From Rhizophagus irregularis (taxonomy: Eukaryota; Glomeromycota; Glomeromycetes; Glomerales; Glomeraceae): 64,000 nucleotides of DNA. A model generated the notes under the pieces. It was not told where the DNA came from. It did no database searches and saw nothing but the letters and a program-made list of their open reading frames with translations. Location of the stretch: the NCBI RefSeq assembly GCF_026210795.1, contig NC_089456.1:684501-748500 (forward strand), in the 5' to 3' direction. Below, in pieces: positions 32,220-43,800 of this stretch. The stretch's first letter is position 1. Each line of letters starts with the position of its first letter. Position numbers and translations under genes: made by a program.

Positions 32220-32731
32220 CTAATCTTTTTTTGGCAGATTTTTGACTACCGGAGCCTTGCTAAAGGTTGGGATAATATATGCCTTTCCATGTAACTTTAT
32301 GCGAAACTGGTTTTTATTTGGATCGGAAACGCCTTGAACCTTTCGAATGTTTGATATACCAAAAAATAGCATTGGTTCTATTTCACCATTATCAATACGA
32401 ACAAAATTTCCAATAACTGTGACCGCCTTATCTTCTTTATTCTTCAAAGTAACTGGCACGTCTGTATACCATCCTAATGAATCGGTGATATGCTTGGAAT
32501 TGCCCTTTATAGCAAAATTAGATGGTTTATCAGCCTTCCATCCAAGCGCCTTGATTGCTGGTCATTTATACCACTGAACTCACTGGCGGTATCTAAAAAA
32601 GATTCGGAAATAATTAAGTCATTTATATTAGCATTCAGATATTGCAACCACTCATCTGATTCTTTCGATTCCTCCTCCTGAGCCTTTCGAGATAAGTACA
32701 TTTTTCGTATCAGTGGTGAGAGCTTAGACAA
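32220..32731 (-). pseudogene. Retropepsin-like remnant
   Basis: A strand-D-T-A-S block (ISESFLDTASEF) near 32605 and a second-half strand MLFFGISNIRKVQG near 32365 resemble the retropepsin-like protein at 18481-19230. Not in one frame. Confidence 0.55.
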
Positions 32732-32805
32732 TAGCTAATCATACGTTTCAGGTTGGCTAGATTCTAGGGGTAAGATTGCATTAGTATCACTGGCCAACTT
32801 ATCAT

Positions 32806-33069
32806 TTACCTGTTTTTTTTTTCTGGTGCATAATACCATCCATTTTTTACTTTGTCATAATCATTTTCCTCATTATCTGAATCTGGAGGTGTATATTGGG
32901 GCTGTGTAGATGGAAGTTGAGGATAGTAACATTGAGTAAAATTGGATTTAGCTACAGAATTTAACCTTAGGCAATTGTTTTTCTTATGCCCTTCCTGTCC
33001 ACAATTACTGCAATAAAAAGGCTTTCGAGATTGATCATTAAGTGATATCCTACCAAAATTAGATGTCAT
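32806..33069 (-). pseudogene. CCHC zinc-knuckle part of the Gag region
   Basis: CSNCGQEGHKKNNC is a perfect C-x2-C-x4-H-x4-C retroviral-type knuckle, followed by a Tyr/Pro/Asp-rich tail. It lies directly downstream of the Gag-like frame. The younger element's Gag-like region has no such knuckle. Confidence 0.7.
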
Positions 33070-33117
33070 CTGACTAATTTCATCTATTTTTGATTCTAAT
33101 CTATCGATTCTAGATAA

Positions 33118-34296
33118 TTACAACTTTTCTGGCTTTTGCGGTTTAGGAGGTGGCCCATAAGTTTTTGCGATCACTCTCATTATTTCTTCTTTAGTAAGTA
33201 TATCAGGGATAGGATTAGCACTTTCATATGTATCAAGAAGCTGTTCCATATTTTTAGGAGGAACTGGTGGAAGTATTTTTTTAGTTTGCTGGACCATTTG
33301 TGATTGAAAATCGGCTTTTTGTTTTTTTAATAAAGACTGGTATTCAGTTTTTTGCTGTGCTAGTGCATTCTGGATTGCTTTTTGCATATCTTCAAAAGAT
33401 ATTCCATGCTGTTGTGAGGCTGAAACAGGTGAAGTTTCATATATTTGCCAAGATGTTCGATTAGATACTAGCGGATCAGATGTTCTATTTCTTTTATGTC
33501 TAGCTATTCGGCATAATTCTATCTCATAAAGCTTTTTAGCTAATTCATTTAATGGCAAATGTTTACTAATATCTTCAGCTTTTTCAAGCCATAAAAGTGG
33601 TAAAGTATCTGAGAACTTTCTACGTAATTCTTCAGATCTATAGTTGGCTCGTCTATCTATTTGTAATATTTTTCTATATAATTTATCTATAGTCATGTCT
33701 CCCTTTCTGATTGTTCCATACATCAAATCCTGAAGTTCCTCTTCTACTGTAGGAAAATGAGTTTTTAGCCACCATACGGCTTGACCAAATCGAATACCAG
33801 CTACAACTACTGTATTTCCAGCATTAGCATTTGGTGCATTTACAGGAGCATTAGTAGGACGGCCACCTGCTATACGCCAGTCTTCATTCCAAGCATCTTC
33901 TACAGCTCTTAACTTGACTATTGCATTTTCTGGTTGGCCAACAGCCTCATTTAATGCATTAGCTCCTATCTGTATTGCAGTTCGCCCATTTACTGCAACT
34001 AAGTTAGCCTGTCTTGTATTATCGAGTAAGTTAGTTAGCTTCCAATTCTGCTTTGTAGTAATCTCATCATCGAACCATTCTAAAGTCCTTCCTCTCATAC
34101 AGGCTCTTAAATGTCCTATTGCATTATCTCTTCCTGTTGGAAGACCTGCTACATTATCATTTGGATCTATTTCCCGATTCTGCAAGTCTAGTCTAAGTTG
34201 TGCAAGAAAGTCTGGGATACTATCATCCCAGTCAAAATATAGATGAGGTATTCCTGCCATGTTTACTTGATTAGGTGGATTATTCTGAAGCACCAA
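33118..34296 (-). CDS. Gag-like protein of the remnant
   Basis: A 392-residue open frame. Capsid landmarks: FDWDDSIPDFLAQLRLDL, GRDNAIGHLRACMRGRTLEW, AGGRPTNAPVN, KTHFPTVEEELQDL and LYRKILQIDR, then a Gln-rich coiled tail. The same landmarks in the same order occur at 16951-18511, which ties the two elements together. The knuckle follows at 33069. Confidence 0.7.
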   Translation of the reverse strand: MVLQNNPPNQVNMAGIPHLYFDWDDSIPDFLAQLRLDLQNREIDPNDNVAGLPTGRDNAIGHLRACMRGRTLEWFDDEITTKQNWKLTNLLDNTRQANLVAVNGRTAIQIGANALNEAVGQPENAIVKLRAVEDAWNEDWRIAGGRPTNAPVNAPNANAGNTVVVAGIRFGQAVWWLKTHFPTVEEELQDLMYGTIRKGDMTIDKLYRKILQIDRRANYRSEELRRKFSDTLPLLWLEKAEDISKHLPLNELAKKLYEIELCRIARHKRNRTSDPLVSNRTSWQIYETSPVSASQQHGISFEDMQKAIQNALAQQKTEYQSLLKKQKADFQSQMVQQTKKILPPVPPKNMEQLLDTYESANPIPDILTKEEIMRVIAKTYGPPPKPQKPEKL

Positions 34297-34329
34297 AATT
34301 TATCCCTGTAAATTTAAATTATTCTGGCG

Positions 34330-34580
34330 CTCTGCTTAGGTCTTATTTTTCCATTTTTCGTATCATTCATAGAGCCTGTCTCGATTAAATTCTAACAGAC
34401 CTAGAGCTCTGAACGGGTCGGGTCAGATCGGATTATCTGGTTAACCCGAACTGAAATTTTTTTTCAGGTCAGGTCAAGTCGGGTAAACCGTCCTGACCTG
34501 ACCCGACTCATTTGACCTAAAAGTATTCAGATCACTTTAGGTAACTCGGATTACCTGAAGTTTTATTATTAAATATTGTA
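34330..34580. repeat. GGGTCGGGTCAGG-type inverted repeat
   Basis: GGGTCGGGTCAG at about 34427 and AGGTCAGGTCAAGTCGGGT at about 34476 face CCTGACCTGACCCGACTC at about 34492-34510. This is an imperfect foldback, probably a short non-autonomous element. Confidence 0.6.
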
Positions 34581-35050
34581 AAAAAACGTTTTGTAACGTT
34601 TTTTACTTTTTGTTTTTATATATAAAACGCTAAAACTATTTATTCTGGCGTTTTTCCTTTTTGATTTTACATGTAAAAATGCCGAAATTATTAGTTTCGG
34701 CAGTTTTCTTTTGCACAGGTCAAAATCGAGGCTATCGGTTGCATATCGGGTACCAGATATATGTAGGATATGTATATGATATGTATACGATATGCAACAA
34801 TTACACACATATCGGGTACCTGATATCTGTAATGTTTATGCAGAAGTTCGGTGATATATATTATAGATATCGTGCACATATTACACATATATCGGGTAGT
34901 ATAATATCGGGCACATATCTTATACATGTCGTATAAATATCATATAGATATTGGTCAGTATAATATCGGACACATGTTATATAGATATCGGGTAAATATA
35001 GGATACATATCGTACATTTATCTGACAATACGATAGATAATTTTTTCATA
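34581..35050. repeat. Palindromic unit and ATCGGGTAC-rich repeat
   Basis: 34655-34715 holds one unit of the TTTTACATGTAAAA/TTTCGGCA satellite seen at 47.9-48.8 kb. 34740-35030 is a run of ATATCGGGTA(C), ATATGTATACGATATG and similar words shared with the body of the CACTGG MITEs and with 47.7-47.9 kb. Confidence 0.65.
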
Positions 35051-35514
35051 TAATATTATAATTTAATCTGGGCAAAATTATAATTTCAGATTAATTTTTA
35101 ATTTTAATTCGGGCTAAAGTAAAATTTTATTACACAAATTTTATTCTTATTTTCAATTAAATTAAAAGTTTTATTGTTTTTTAATTAATAATAAAAAAGA
35201 TTACAAAAAAATATATTATTCTATATAGCTATATAAATAATTAGATATCTGTTATCTACAAATGGCGCTTATTTTTATCTGTTTAATATTTAAAAGAAAG
35301 AAATAGTATTTTAGTAATAAAGATATTAGTATGAATAATGTATTCGTAAAAGAAAAAGAATAGTATTAAAAAAATGTTAGTAAAAAATGGTTAGTAATAG
35401 AAAATGTTATTAGTATGTTTAGTAGTAAAATATATTAGTAAAAACAAACGTTAGTAGGTTAGAAAAAAAGAAAATATAAATAAAAATTAGTAAAAAAATA
35501 TACCTTTGTATTTA

Positions 35515-35795
35515 TTTCACCTCTTTTTTTGAAGTTTGCTGTTTAAAGAGAAAATAGATCTTGTTAATTATTTTTCTTTAATAAATAAAAAAAATAAATA
35601 TTTAAATTACCTTGATGTGCGTTACTCTCATATTCTTCTGAAGATATATGATTAGATCTTCTTTTTCTTGAGTTTACTATATATAAACCAAATTAATTTT
35701 TGATTAAATTTTTTTAAAAAGAATGCTTAGATTACCTTGATATGTGTTGCTTCCAAATTCTTTTGATTTAGAGTTTTTTTTCTTGAATTCGCAGA
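35515..35795 (-). pseudogene. 3' end of an unidentified gene with two similar exons
   Basis: On the minus strand, ANSRKKNSKSKEFGSNTYQ (about 35793-35737) and NSRKRRSNHISSEEYESNAHQ-like sequence (about 35668-35613) each end at a GTAAT donor. A last piece QTSKKEVK with a stop is at about 35541-35515. The similar exons look like a local duplication. No start or domain seen. Confidence 0.35.
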
Positions 35796-36884
35796 TATAG
35801 GATTACCACCTTGACGCACAGTATCAAAAAATGTCCGCCCTTGATGTGGAAGGTACTTAGGAACCACCTCATCTCCCGATTAATGAGACCCTAAGTCAGA
35901 GGAGGCTAGCCTATCGGGTACAAGTACCCTACAACTTCATCCCTAGGTAGTCAAAAATCTCAGGTGGTTCCAGACCACAGCGTACTACATGATTAGTCTT
36001 TGGACATGTTGGGATTTGATAAGTGAGAGAAAAAATACTCCAGCGCCAGCGTTTTGTAAAGAATAATAAAATAATATTTTTAAGTTAGTTCTTTCTTTAT
36101 TAAATTTTTGAAAAAGTTTTGTTTCTTAAAATCGTAAAAAAATGCTGGTTGCTACAACTGACGGACAACGACAAATTGTCAGGCTACCCCGGACAAAGTA
36201 ATTGGAAGGCAGAAAATGTCATAAAATATCCAGCCCTATTTCATAACATTTTCCTCCAGGCTAAAGCAAATATTACAAAAGAAATTGCAAATATATTTAA
36301 CAAGCAATAGATACATGGCCGTTAAAAAATATATTCACACTTCATATTGTAATACCACAGTCTAACAAAGAAAGACAAGAAATTGCAAATATATTTAACA
36401 AGCAATAGATACATGGCCGTTGAAAAATATATTCACACTTATACCACAAAGAAAGACTCAAACCACTATTGTAAAGAAAAATATGAAAAATACGCGTATA
36501 TCCTATTTTCATACCTTGCTTAACAGTTCCACTATTTATTTAAAAGAGAATTTTCTCTTTTTTGTATGTGGGTAGGGGTACATTTTTTCCTTTTTTTATT
36601 CTTTTCTTTTGTATATAGTAGATGAGTATGTCTTACTATATTAAATATATAAACTAAAGTGCCAAAGTATTGTTAATATTGTAAAAGATAAGTAAAGTAT
36701 ACTTGGATAAAAGAGAAAAGAAGAGACGAACCGTAAAGCGTTAATAAAAGATAAGTAAGAAGAGAAAAGTGTATTTTTGAAAATAAACAAAAAAAATCGC
36801 GCATTAATTTTAGATATCACATGTAATCAAAGCGATTTTAATTGGTTATTAATATACATGCATAAATGTCATGTGATTTTAGTG
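35796..36884. other. Non-coding stretch with a foldback and a direct repeat
   Basis: GGAACCACCT at about 35871 faces AGGTGGTTCC at about 35962, enclosing a less AT-rich 90 bp. GAAATTGCAAATATATTTAA with the following 60 bp occurs at about 36280 and again at about 36383. No gene recognised; the 63-residue frame at 36119 has no motif. Confidence 0.45.
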
Positions 36885-37545
36885 ACGAAACTGTAAACCT
36901 GCGTAATATTACGGTTAAAATATTTTGAAAATTTACGAGACTGTAAACCTGCGTAATATTATTACTATTTGATCGTTAAAGCTGCGTATGCAGTAGAACG
37001 TATACAAGGGCGATGCGATACTATTGAATAATCAAAAATAATATTAACACCTTTTCTTTTAAGTTTGGGAAAGCAGATTTTTTTATTATTTACAATTTTT
37101 ATGTTAAAAATTAAAGTAAATTCTAATTTTTATTATAACTTAATAAAAAATACACATTTGATACTTGTTCGCTACTATTTTACTATAAAATAGTATCCAG
37201 GCTGTACGGCATGAACGTCAGTATCAGTTACAGCCCAAAAAAACGTAAGTCTCCAGCTGATATTTGGTACGGACTGGGGCCTAGCTATTCACTTAATAAA
37301 TAAAAAAATAAAAATAATTATCTTCTTCTACGATACGTAGGTAAGTTTCTCCTTCTCCTACGATTGTCACGCGTAACTAAAATTGATCAAATTTATCAAA
37401 TTTAAAATGTGAACGTAAAATAGAATGTAATATTAATTATAAAATTTTATTATAATATAATTACCTGGCCTCTTCCAAAATCTTGTTCTAAATTCATAAT
37501 AATATTTTTGGCCAGTACTCATTCACAGCTACTGCCAAATGTGGC
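36885..37545. repeat. Second copy of the satellite/spacer/SANT-3' block
   Basis: Matches 4590-5230: two 50-bp satellite units, the GTATGCAGTAGAACGTATAC spacer and, on the minus strand, the decayed last two SANT exons (EFRTRFWKRPG at about 37500-37465 and a basic tail at about 37375-37320). It ends abruptly near 37545. Confidence 0.8.
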
Positions 37546-38269
37546 AAAAAACTGGCTTTCTGTACAAGTTACAGCAACAGCTTTTGATCTGGTTTTGGTG
37601 AAGTGATGAATTTGAAAAAAAACCAATATTTTTTTGAATTCATTTATAAACATTTTTGGGAGTTTATACAAATCTTTACAAAAAATATTATATATACGTA
37701 TTATTGTATTACGCTAATTTAAACCTTTACATGTAAAACATTGGAAGATATCAACACTACTTAGATTTGTTGGTAAAATTGGAGTAGACAGTAAAATAAT
37801 AGATATTATATGAGAAAAATTTCAAATAATAAAAAAAACCAAATAAGAAATATACACAAAATATTAAAGATAATTTCTTTTTTTTTAAATATAATTAAAA
37901 AAAAACTTACTAAATACTCGGCTTAATATTTAACCAAATGGTTTGTTTCTCTATAGGAGAAATAGGTTTTTTATAAGAAATTTTTATATCTTAATAATAT
38001 ATATATATTTATACAATAATATCATTTTGATATTTTTTTGTAAAAATATTATCAATAATACCGGTTGAAGAATATTGTTAATATTGGTCATGAATCGTCA
38101 CACTATTGACCAACGGTAACGAAGAATCGGCTGATCGGACTAGTCAATTATGGTTTGTGTGCCAAATGATAATCTTTTTTAACTTTTTTCTTTTTTACTT
38201 CTTTTTTTTTGTAGATATCGGCTTTTTGGATTGGTAATTTGAACGACCAGGCTCTTAAACAAACGAACC
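37546..38269. other. AT-rich spacer, nothing recognised
   Basis: Long A/T runs and short frames only. Confidence 0.4.
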
Positions 38270-38480
38270 AAAATAAAGTTCGTTCTTTTTCTTTGTTTTT
38301 ACTTCCAGGGAACGTAATTAACGTTCCCTTTTCTTTTTTAGTGACCTGGATGAACGAACAAGCCGAACACCCAGGGAACTTGAACGAAACAAAGGTATGT
38401 TTCGTTCTTTTTAGTTTTTACTTCAAGGGAACGTAATTAACGTTCCCTTTTCTTTTTTTAGCGATCTGGACGAACGAACA
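38270..38480. repeat. 119-bp direct repeat with a strong hairpin
   Basis: GGGAACGTAATTAACGTTCCC (8-bp stem, 5-base loop) occurs at 38308-38328 and 38427-38447, each followed by TTTTCTTTTTTAG(T/C)GA and a (G/T)CTGGA(T/C)GAACGAAC word. It could be a transcribed hairpin or a transposon relic. Confidence 0.75.
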
Positions 38481-38559
38481 AAAAAATTGGTGTATGGCAG
38501 TCTGCCAGATGATCAGTAATTGAAAGGGACCAATAAATTAATTAGCATAACGAAAACAA

Positions 38560-38790
38560 TTTTTAAGAGCATTGGATATCATTTAAGGATCTTATAGAAA
38601 AGGCTTTAATTTTTAGCGGCGCTGAAAATTTTGATGATAGTCATGTATCAATTATTAAGTATTATTTGATTCTTGCATCAAATCATACTAATTTTATATA
38701 ATTACAGAGATTTGTTGGGAAGATTTTGAAGCTCCGGAATGGTGCGTACCTATTAAAGCTAATGTATTAACATTTGAATGGGACGTAAGT
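38560..38790 (+). pseudogene. Two-exon gene fragment, perhaps MT-A70-like
   Basis: Coding-like sequence EKALIFSGAENFDDSHVSII (from about 38595) runs into an intron-like end. After a TTACAG acceptor at 38709, EICWEDFEAPEWCVPIKANV continues to FEWD and a GTAAGT donor at about 38789. The P-I-x-A-N-V-x-x-F-x-W pattern recalls the strand before the DPPW motif of MT-A70-type methyltransferases, but no DPPW follows. No start is visible. Weak call. Confidence 0.35.
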
Positions 38791-39175
38791 ACCAAAATAC
38801 AAGATATTCAAAATTTTAGAATTACCACAAATATTTTTTGCTTGTAATTCTTATCAAAGTTACAGTTGCTAATAGAGCTCAAATTATTAATAATTATACA
38901 TTTTAAAAATATTCCGCATTAAGTTTAGCATTATTTGAAGACTTTTTTATTTGGTAATACCCTCCCCTTAACTTTTCCTCGCCACTTTCATAAATGATAA
39001 TAAACGATTGTGAACAATAATAAGTGATATGATAGATTGAGGGTTGATCGGGTGGTGTGTGTATTAGTGATATTATAATCAATGGTGTATAACAAAAAGC
39101 TAACAAATGATAATAAAATGATAATGATAATAAATGATAATAAACAATTGTGAAAAAATGATAGAAAATAAAAAC
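38791..39175. other. AT-rich spacer with AATGATAATAA repeats
   Basis: TAAATGATAATAAACGATTG and TAAATGATAATAAACAATTG words at about 38992 and 39133. No gene. Confidence 0.5.
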
Positions 39176-40042
39176 TCATTCATTATTATCATCATCGACT
39201 AAAAAAGGAAAAGAAATTAATAAATTTTGTATTTACGACTAAAAAAGAAAAAAAAATTAATAAATTTTGTACTTACCATTTCGATCTTCTGTATTTTGAG
39301 TATTCGTATTCGTATTTTGAGTATTCCGGCTCCCACGTGCTATAAAATATTAAGAAAATCAATAAAAATTTATAATTTGATTAAACTTTTATACTTTACA
39401 TACCATTCCTTCTATTGTTTCGTCTGTGTTGAGTTTTATTAACACCAATTGAAGCCTGTACAAACTGATCATCTAGAAACATATTAAATCATATTAAATA
39501 AAACAATTTACCTCTTTAATATAATCATTTTGTTGATTATGTAATGTTGTTAGATTTAAAAGTTCTTACCTGGTTTTTCCCAAAACCGTGTATTCATGAC
39601 TTCAAAATAAATGGCACCAGCACGGCTTCTTGCCCCTCTCGGATTGTTTGCAATCACTAATAATTGATCCTAAAGTATTAAGTGTTAAATAAGTATTAAA
39701 ATTACTATTACAACAAATTTTTATTAATATTTAACTCACGTGATAACTGGTCACTAATCCATTGAATTTTGTTTGGCACTGTTTGCCCGAATAATTGCTT
39801 CTACACCTCTCATTTACTTTATTCGCAACGGAATTCCAGAATCTTTTTCTACTTCTTCCTGCAATTTGATAATGGTACTCGAAGTTTCTTGACCTCCGCT
39901 GCTCAATCAAAACTGCGATTTGGTCATCCGACCACTCCACCCGGCCGGAAGAATAAGTTATAGTGTCGAAAATGGAGGTAGTATTGACATTGATGGTATT
40001 GGTATCATTGACGGTGGTTGAATCAGTTGAAGATGAGGACAT
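39176..40042 (-). CDS. Myb/SANT-like DNA-binding protein, five exons, intact
   Basis: Start chosen at 40042 (MSSSSTDSTTVNDTN); an in-frame Met at 40087 is also possible. Exon 1 (to 39740) carries the trihelix/SANT domain: RVEWSDDQIAVLIEQRRSRN, then KRFWNSVANKV and NYSGKQCQTKFNGLVTSYH. Exons 2-5 lie at about 39670-39572 (GARSRAGAIYFEVMNTRFWE), 39472-39403, 39340-39277 and 39199-39176, all GT-AG with consistent phase, ending VDDDNNE and TGA. The tail is Asn/Thr-rich and basic. Likely a nuclear DNA-binding protein. Paralogous copies are at 5003-5630 and, decayed, at 37320-37500. Confidence 0.75.
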
Positions 40043-40087
40043 TGTTTGAAATTTTGTTAAAAAATTGTTTAGAATATTTGGAAACAT

Positions 40088-40200
40088 ATTTGATAAAAAA
40101 AAATATGTATTGATTATAAAAAAAAATATGTATTGATTATAAAAAAAAATATGTATTGATTATAAAAAAAAATATGTATTGATTATTAATTAGTATTGAT
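40088..40200. repeat. Four tandem copies of a 23-bp unit
   Basis: AAAAAATATGTATTGATTAT recurs about every 23 bp just upstream of the SANT gene. A simple slippage product. Confidence 0.85.
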
Positions 40201-40801
40201 TATCAAAAAAATGCGAGAAAGTTCTTGTAACAATTCTAATTATGCCATTCAATTATCATGATATTACATCATTTCATTTTTTAATTATTAGTACAATTTT
40301 TAATGTAACACCATTTCAAAATGATTTTGTTGATTCATGATATTATATCATAAAATTCACAAAACAGAGAATTCGTAAAACTCCGTCTCTTGTCCATTAA
40401 AAGTGATTAAAATGTCGATCTTCCATTGTTTTCCATCGTACAAAAAAAAAAATTAGCCATTAAAAGTGATTAAAAATTTTGTAAATTAGGCCCGGTATTA
40501 TTCTTACGTAAAAATTAACATTTATTTATTACGACTTACTAATGCGAAAAAAAATTAATTAATTTTATTAATTTTACATCTTGGATTGATTTAATGTTAA
40601 TTTTCAAAAGTTGAATTAATGTTGAGCGCGTTAAACGAATTCGTTGAGCAAAAATTATGCTTATGTAATACGCGATTAATAATTTTTCATTTGATGAAAG
40701 TCACGAGACATACTATCTTCTTGCTTATATTATACACGATTATCACTAAGCTTGAAATGGAAATCAAATGTGTCATCATTTTCTTTATTTGGTGTGGCAT
40801 A
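40201..40801. other. AT-rich spacer, probable left end of CACTA element B
   Basis: No gene. CATTAAAAGTGATTAAAA occurs twice (about 40394 and 40457). The outer end of the element at 40.8-45.7 kb could not be fixed. Confidence 0.4.
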
Positions 40802-43800
40802 CTACAAGTTAAATCTTCTATTCAAAGGTATAATCGACAAATATTTTTGTTTTCCTACCGTAATATTTCTAAATTTTGTAGCTCGACATAATATCCTATG
40901 AACCGCTAACAGGGAATCACAACCTTCTTGAAAGTATTCAGCTTTCCATAATTCGGTATTTGATATTTCTGGCTCCATAAAACTATGTTTAAACCGAATA
41001 CTAAAAGAAGGTGCAGGTTTATACCACTTGACATATGCTAGGAGGTGAGTTTTCGTTCCTTCTGGAAATCTAAGGGCATGCTCGAAATAATATTGGACTT
41101 CACCCGGATAAGTGTCAACTGAATCATCATTAGCTGCTTTCCATTTTGCAAATATATTCGCATTTTTTTCACTGGCGACCAGAAATCATAGATCCAAATA
41201 TTTCGGCGCCAATTTGTAGTCTTGCATGCTGATTCATATGCAAATCCATAAATCCTAACACATCTTCTTTTTCCTTTTCATATAATATTGCATACCATTC
41301 ACATAGAAATCCTCGCAACTCCAAAGGCATAATGACATTGATATATGATGGGTTAAGCATTTGGCCAGGTAATGGTTCAGTGCCATATATTTTGGAAACC
41401 ATAGACGTATTATGTCTCATGAATAGAAAATGCTGCAGTTCCTCCCTTTCTGCTGTGATTGCTAAACTTCCTACAGCTTTTTTTGGTACAAGAAGATGGA
41501 GAGATTCATCTAGAAGGCCAGATGTCCATTTACATGATAAGTGATAATCCACCAAAGTGTTTTTTAAGAACAATTTTCATTAATTCGGGTTCTATTTGTC
41601 GGTTACTATTAGGATATGATCCTAAATAACAGGAATTTTTTTAATAAAGGTACTAAAGACAATTGAAAGACACTGAAGTAAATTTACCTATATATCCATT
41701 AAGTCTTTCAAACGGGAAAAGCCAAAAACTATATATAGGACCATAATCACGACAGCAATCAGGGATATGAAGTGCGAGATGTATATTGCTTGTTATAAAT
41801 TCTGGTCCATATGTATATTCTATAAGGTAGGCCATATCTTTTAACCTCGCGCCTCCTTCAAATCATCATCTGTAATAAATCTTGCTACTAAAAGATTACA
41901 AGCTCGAACAAAATGCCCTAAGATCTTTCTATCATTATCATCTAGCATATCCCATAATATAGATGTAGAATAAATCATAATAAAGGTCTTCCATTGATCA
42001 GCAGTTAAGTTAGAAAACCCATCATTTCCGATTGCAATCTTTGGAGGAATTCTACCTAATGTCAGAAGGTAAATCAATATTATCCATTCTGTTTTGTGCT
42101 ACACGAAGTTGTTCCATAGTTAATTTTTTTTGGTTTACAAAAATGGATTTGATTATCCATTGTGCAACCCGAGAAAAAGACAATGCATAGGATCCACTCA
42201 GCAAATCGTATAGGATCCATGTATGGTAGGCGAAGCACTTCAGTCATCTTATACCATGTACTTTAAAATGTGCTTCTCTGGAGGACTTTGAGTTACATTG
42301 CAACCATTCATGAGCATATTGTCTATGTAATAAAAGATCTGCAGGCTTTGTTACCCATTCATTATAGTCTTGCATTCCTCCGTAATGAGTTTTTCTAAAT
42401 TCCTCGCTATAAGCGGTACGTTTATCACACCTATAGCATTTCATTACTGCAGATCCATGACCAAATAACTTTCGTGTAGCTGGAGTATCGGATGATCCAA
42501 CAATTAACGCAACTTTTATTTCTAAACCATTGGAAAATTGGTGAGTTTTTGGTACTTTCCACCCCTTCCAAAATTCTAATAAGCTCATCTACAATAGGAG
42601 CTAGATAATGATTAATGCGTTCCAACCCTGCCTCTTTTGGTCCTGGTAAGAAACCCAAATATATAATATTTTCGGGCTTATTCCTTTCTGACCTTGGAAG
42701 ATTGCAAATAGACGCATAAATAGCGCCAGTCTATGCTGCGTGTAGGAGAATGGTTGGAACCAATCAAGATTAAGGAGAAGACCTAGATGGGTTGTGGCAG
42801 TCTCTGTTGTAAAAAAAGGTACTACCATCAAATGGAAAATTTTTCCATACCTTACCATCGTAAATATCTGAATAGATATTATTTTCGTTTCTTTGAGTCC
42901 CTGATAATTTTAACATGTTCTCAAAATCTGGTCGTTGATATAAAATGCTCAATTGCTGACGAATGTTTGGCTTAGGATAAAATATGCGAGTACCGCAATT
43001 GTTGCATCTTTATTTTTTTGAGAATGGAAAGTGGATTATTGCATTGGTGATTACGACTTGATATTGGATTATTTGGATACTCTTTATACGGGCAATTCAT
43101 TATAGCAACTTTTCCTTCTTCCTTATATGCAATAATATCTTTAACATTATGCAATTTATGGCAATCGGTACATGCAGCTAATTGCATTTTCGGTTGAAAA
43201 ATGTTTAACCATATTTTTGCCATATATAATGAGGTAGGAAAATTTTCAAATTGCAACTTATCAAAGCGCATAAGAATTATATGAAAAAATTTTATTAAGG
43301 ATTCAAGTGCAATATCAGGCAATCGAAATCTTTGTTGAAATTTAAATAGCCATATTATAATCTCAGTATTAATAGAATCACTTAAGCTTTCCACTATAAA
43401 TGCTTCTTCATTGTCATTGTCAATCTTAGGAGATGCGAAAAAATCTTCTACATCATCATTCTCCTCTCCTTCATCCACATCATCATTCTCTTCCTCATCC
43501 ATATTATCTACATCATCATTCTCCTCTCCTTCATTCACATCATCATTCTCTTCCTCATCCATATTATTTACATCATCATTCTCCTCTCCCTCATCCACAT
43601 CATCATTCTCTTCCTCATCCATATTATTTACATCATCATTCTCTTCCCCCTCATTTATATTATCTACATTATAATTCTCACCAAAATAATTGATTTCATC
43701 ATTATTTTCATCAATTGTAGGTGCTGGAATACGAAAACATGAAGGTTTTGATGAAAATAATGTTATATTTTCTTCAATATATTGGAAAGAAGGACCAGGA

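Larger units (their letters stand above)
27858..34296. mobile_element. Degraded remnant of a second virus-like element of the same lineage
   Basis: All recognisable parts lie on the minus strand in this order: Gag-like (34296-33118), CCHC knuckle, retropepsin-like, coiled-coil membrane protein, packaging ATPase, integrase (to 27858). At least three MITEs have landed in it. It has many breaks in the ATPase and integrase, but the Gag-like frame is open. No terminal repeats were found. It is much older, or of another sublineage, than the 10699-21727 element: the proteins are alignable only in their motifs. Treated as a fossil. Confidence 0.75.

Noticed and set aside
34661-35049. Overlapping frames with CIRYVPDI and SYIYLVPD repeats on both strands
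   Set aside because: Translations of the ATCGGGTAC repeat in several frames; no gene.
43411-43693. Plus-strand Ser/Thr- and His-rich repeat proteins
   Set aside because: Antisense of the acidic minisatellite in the transposase.
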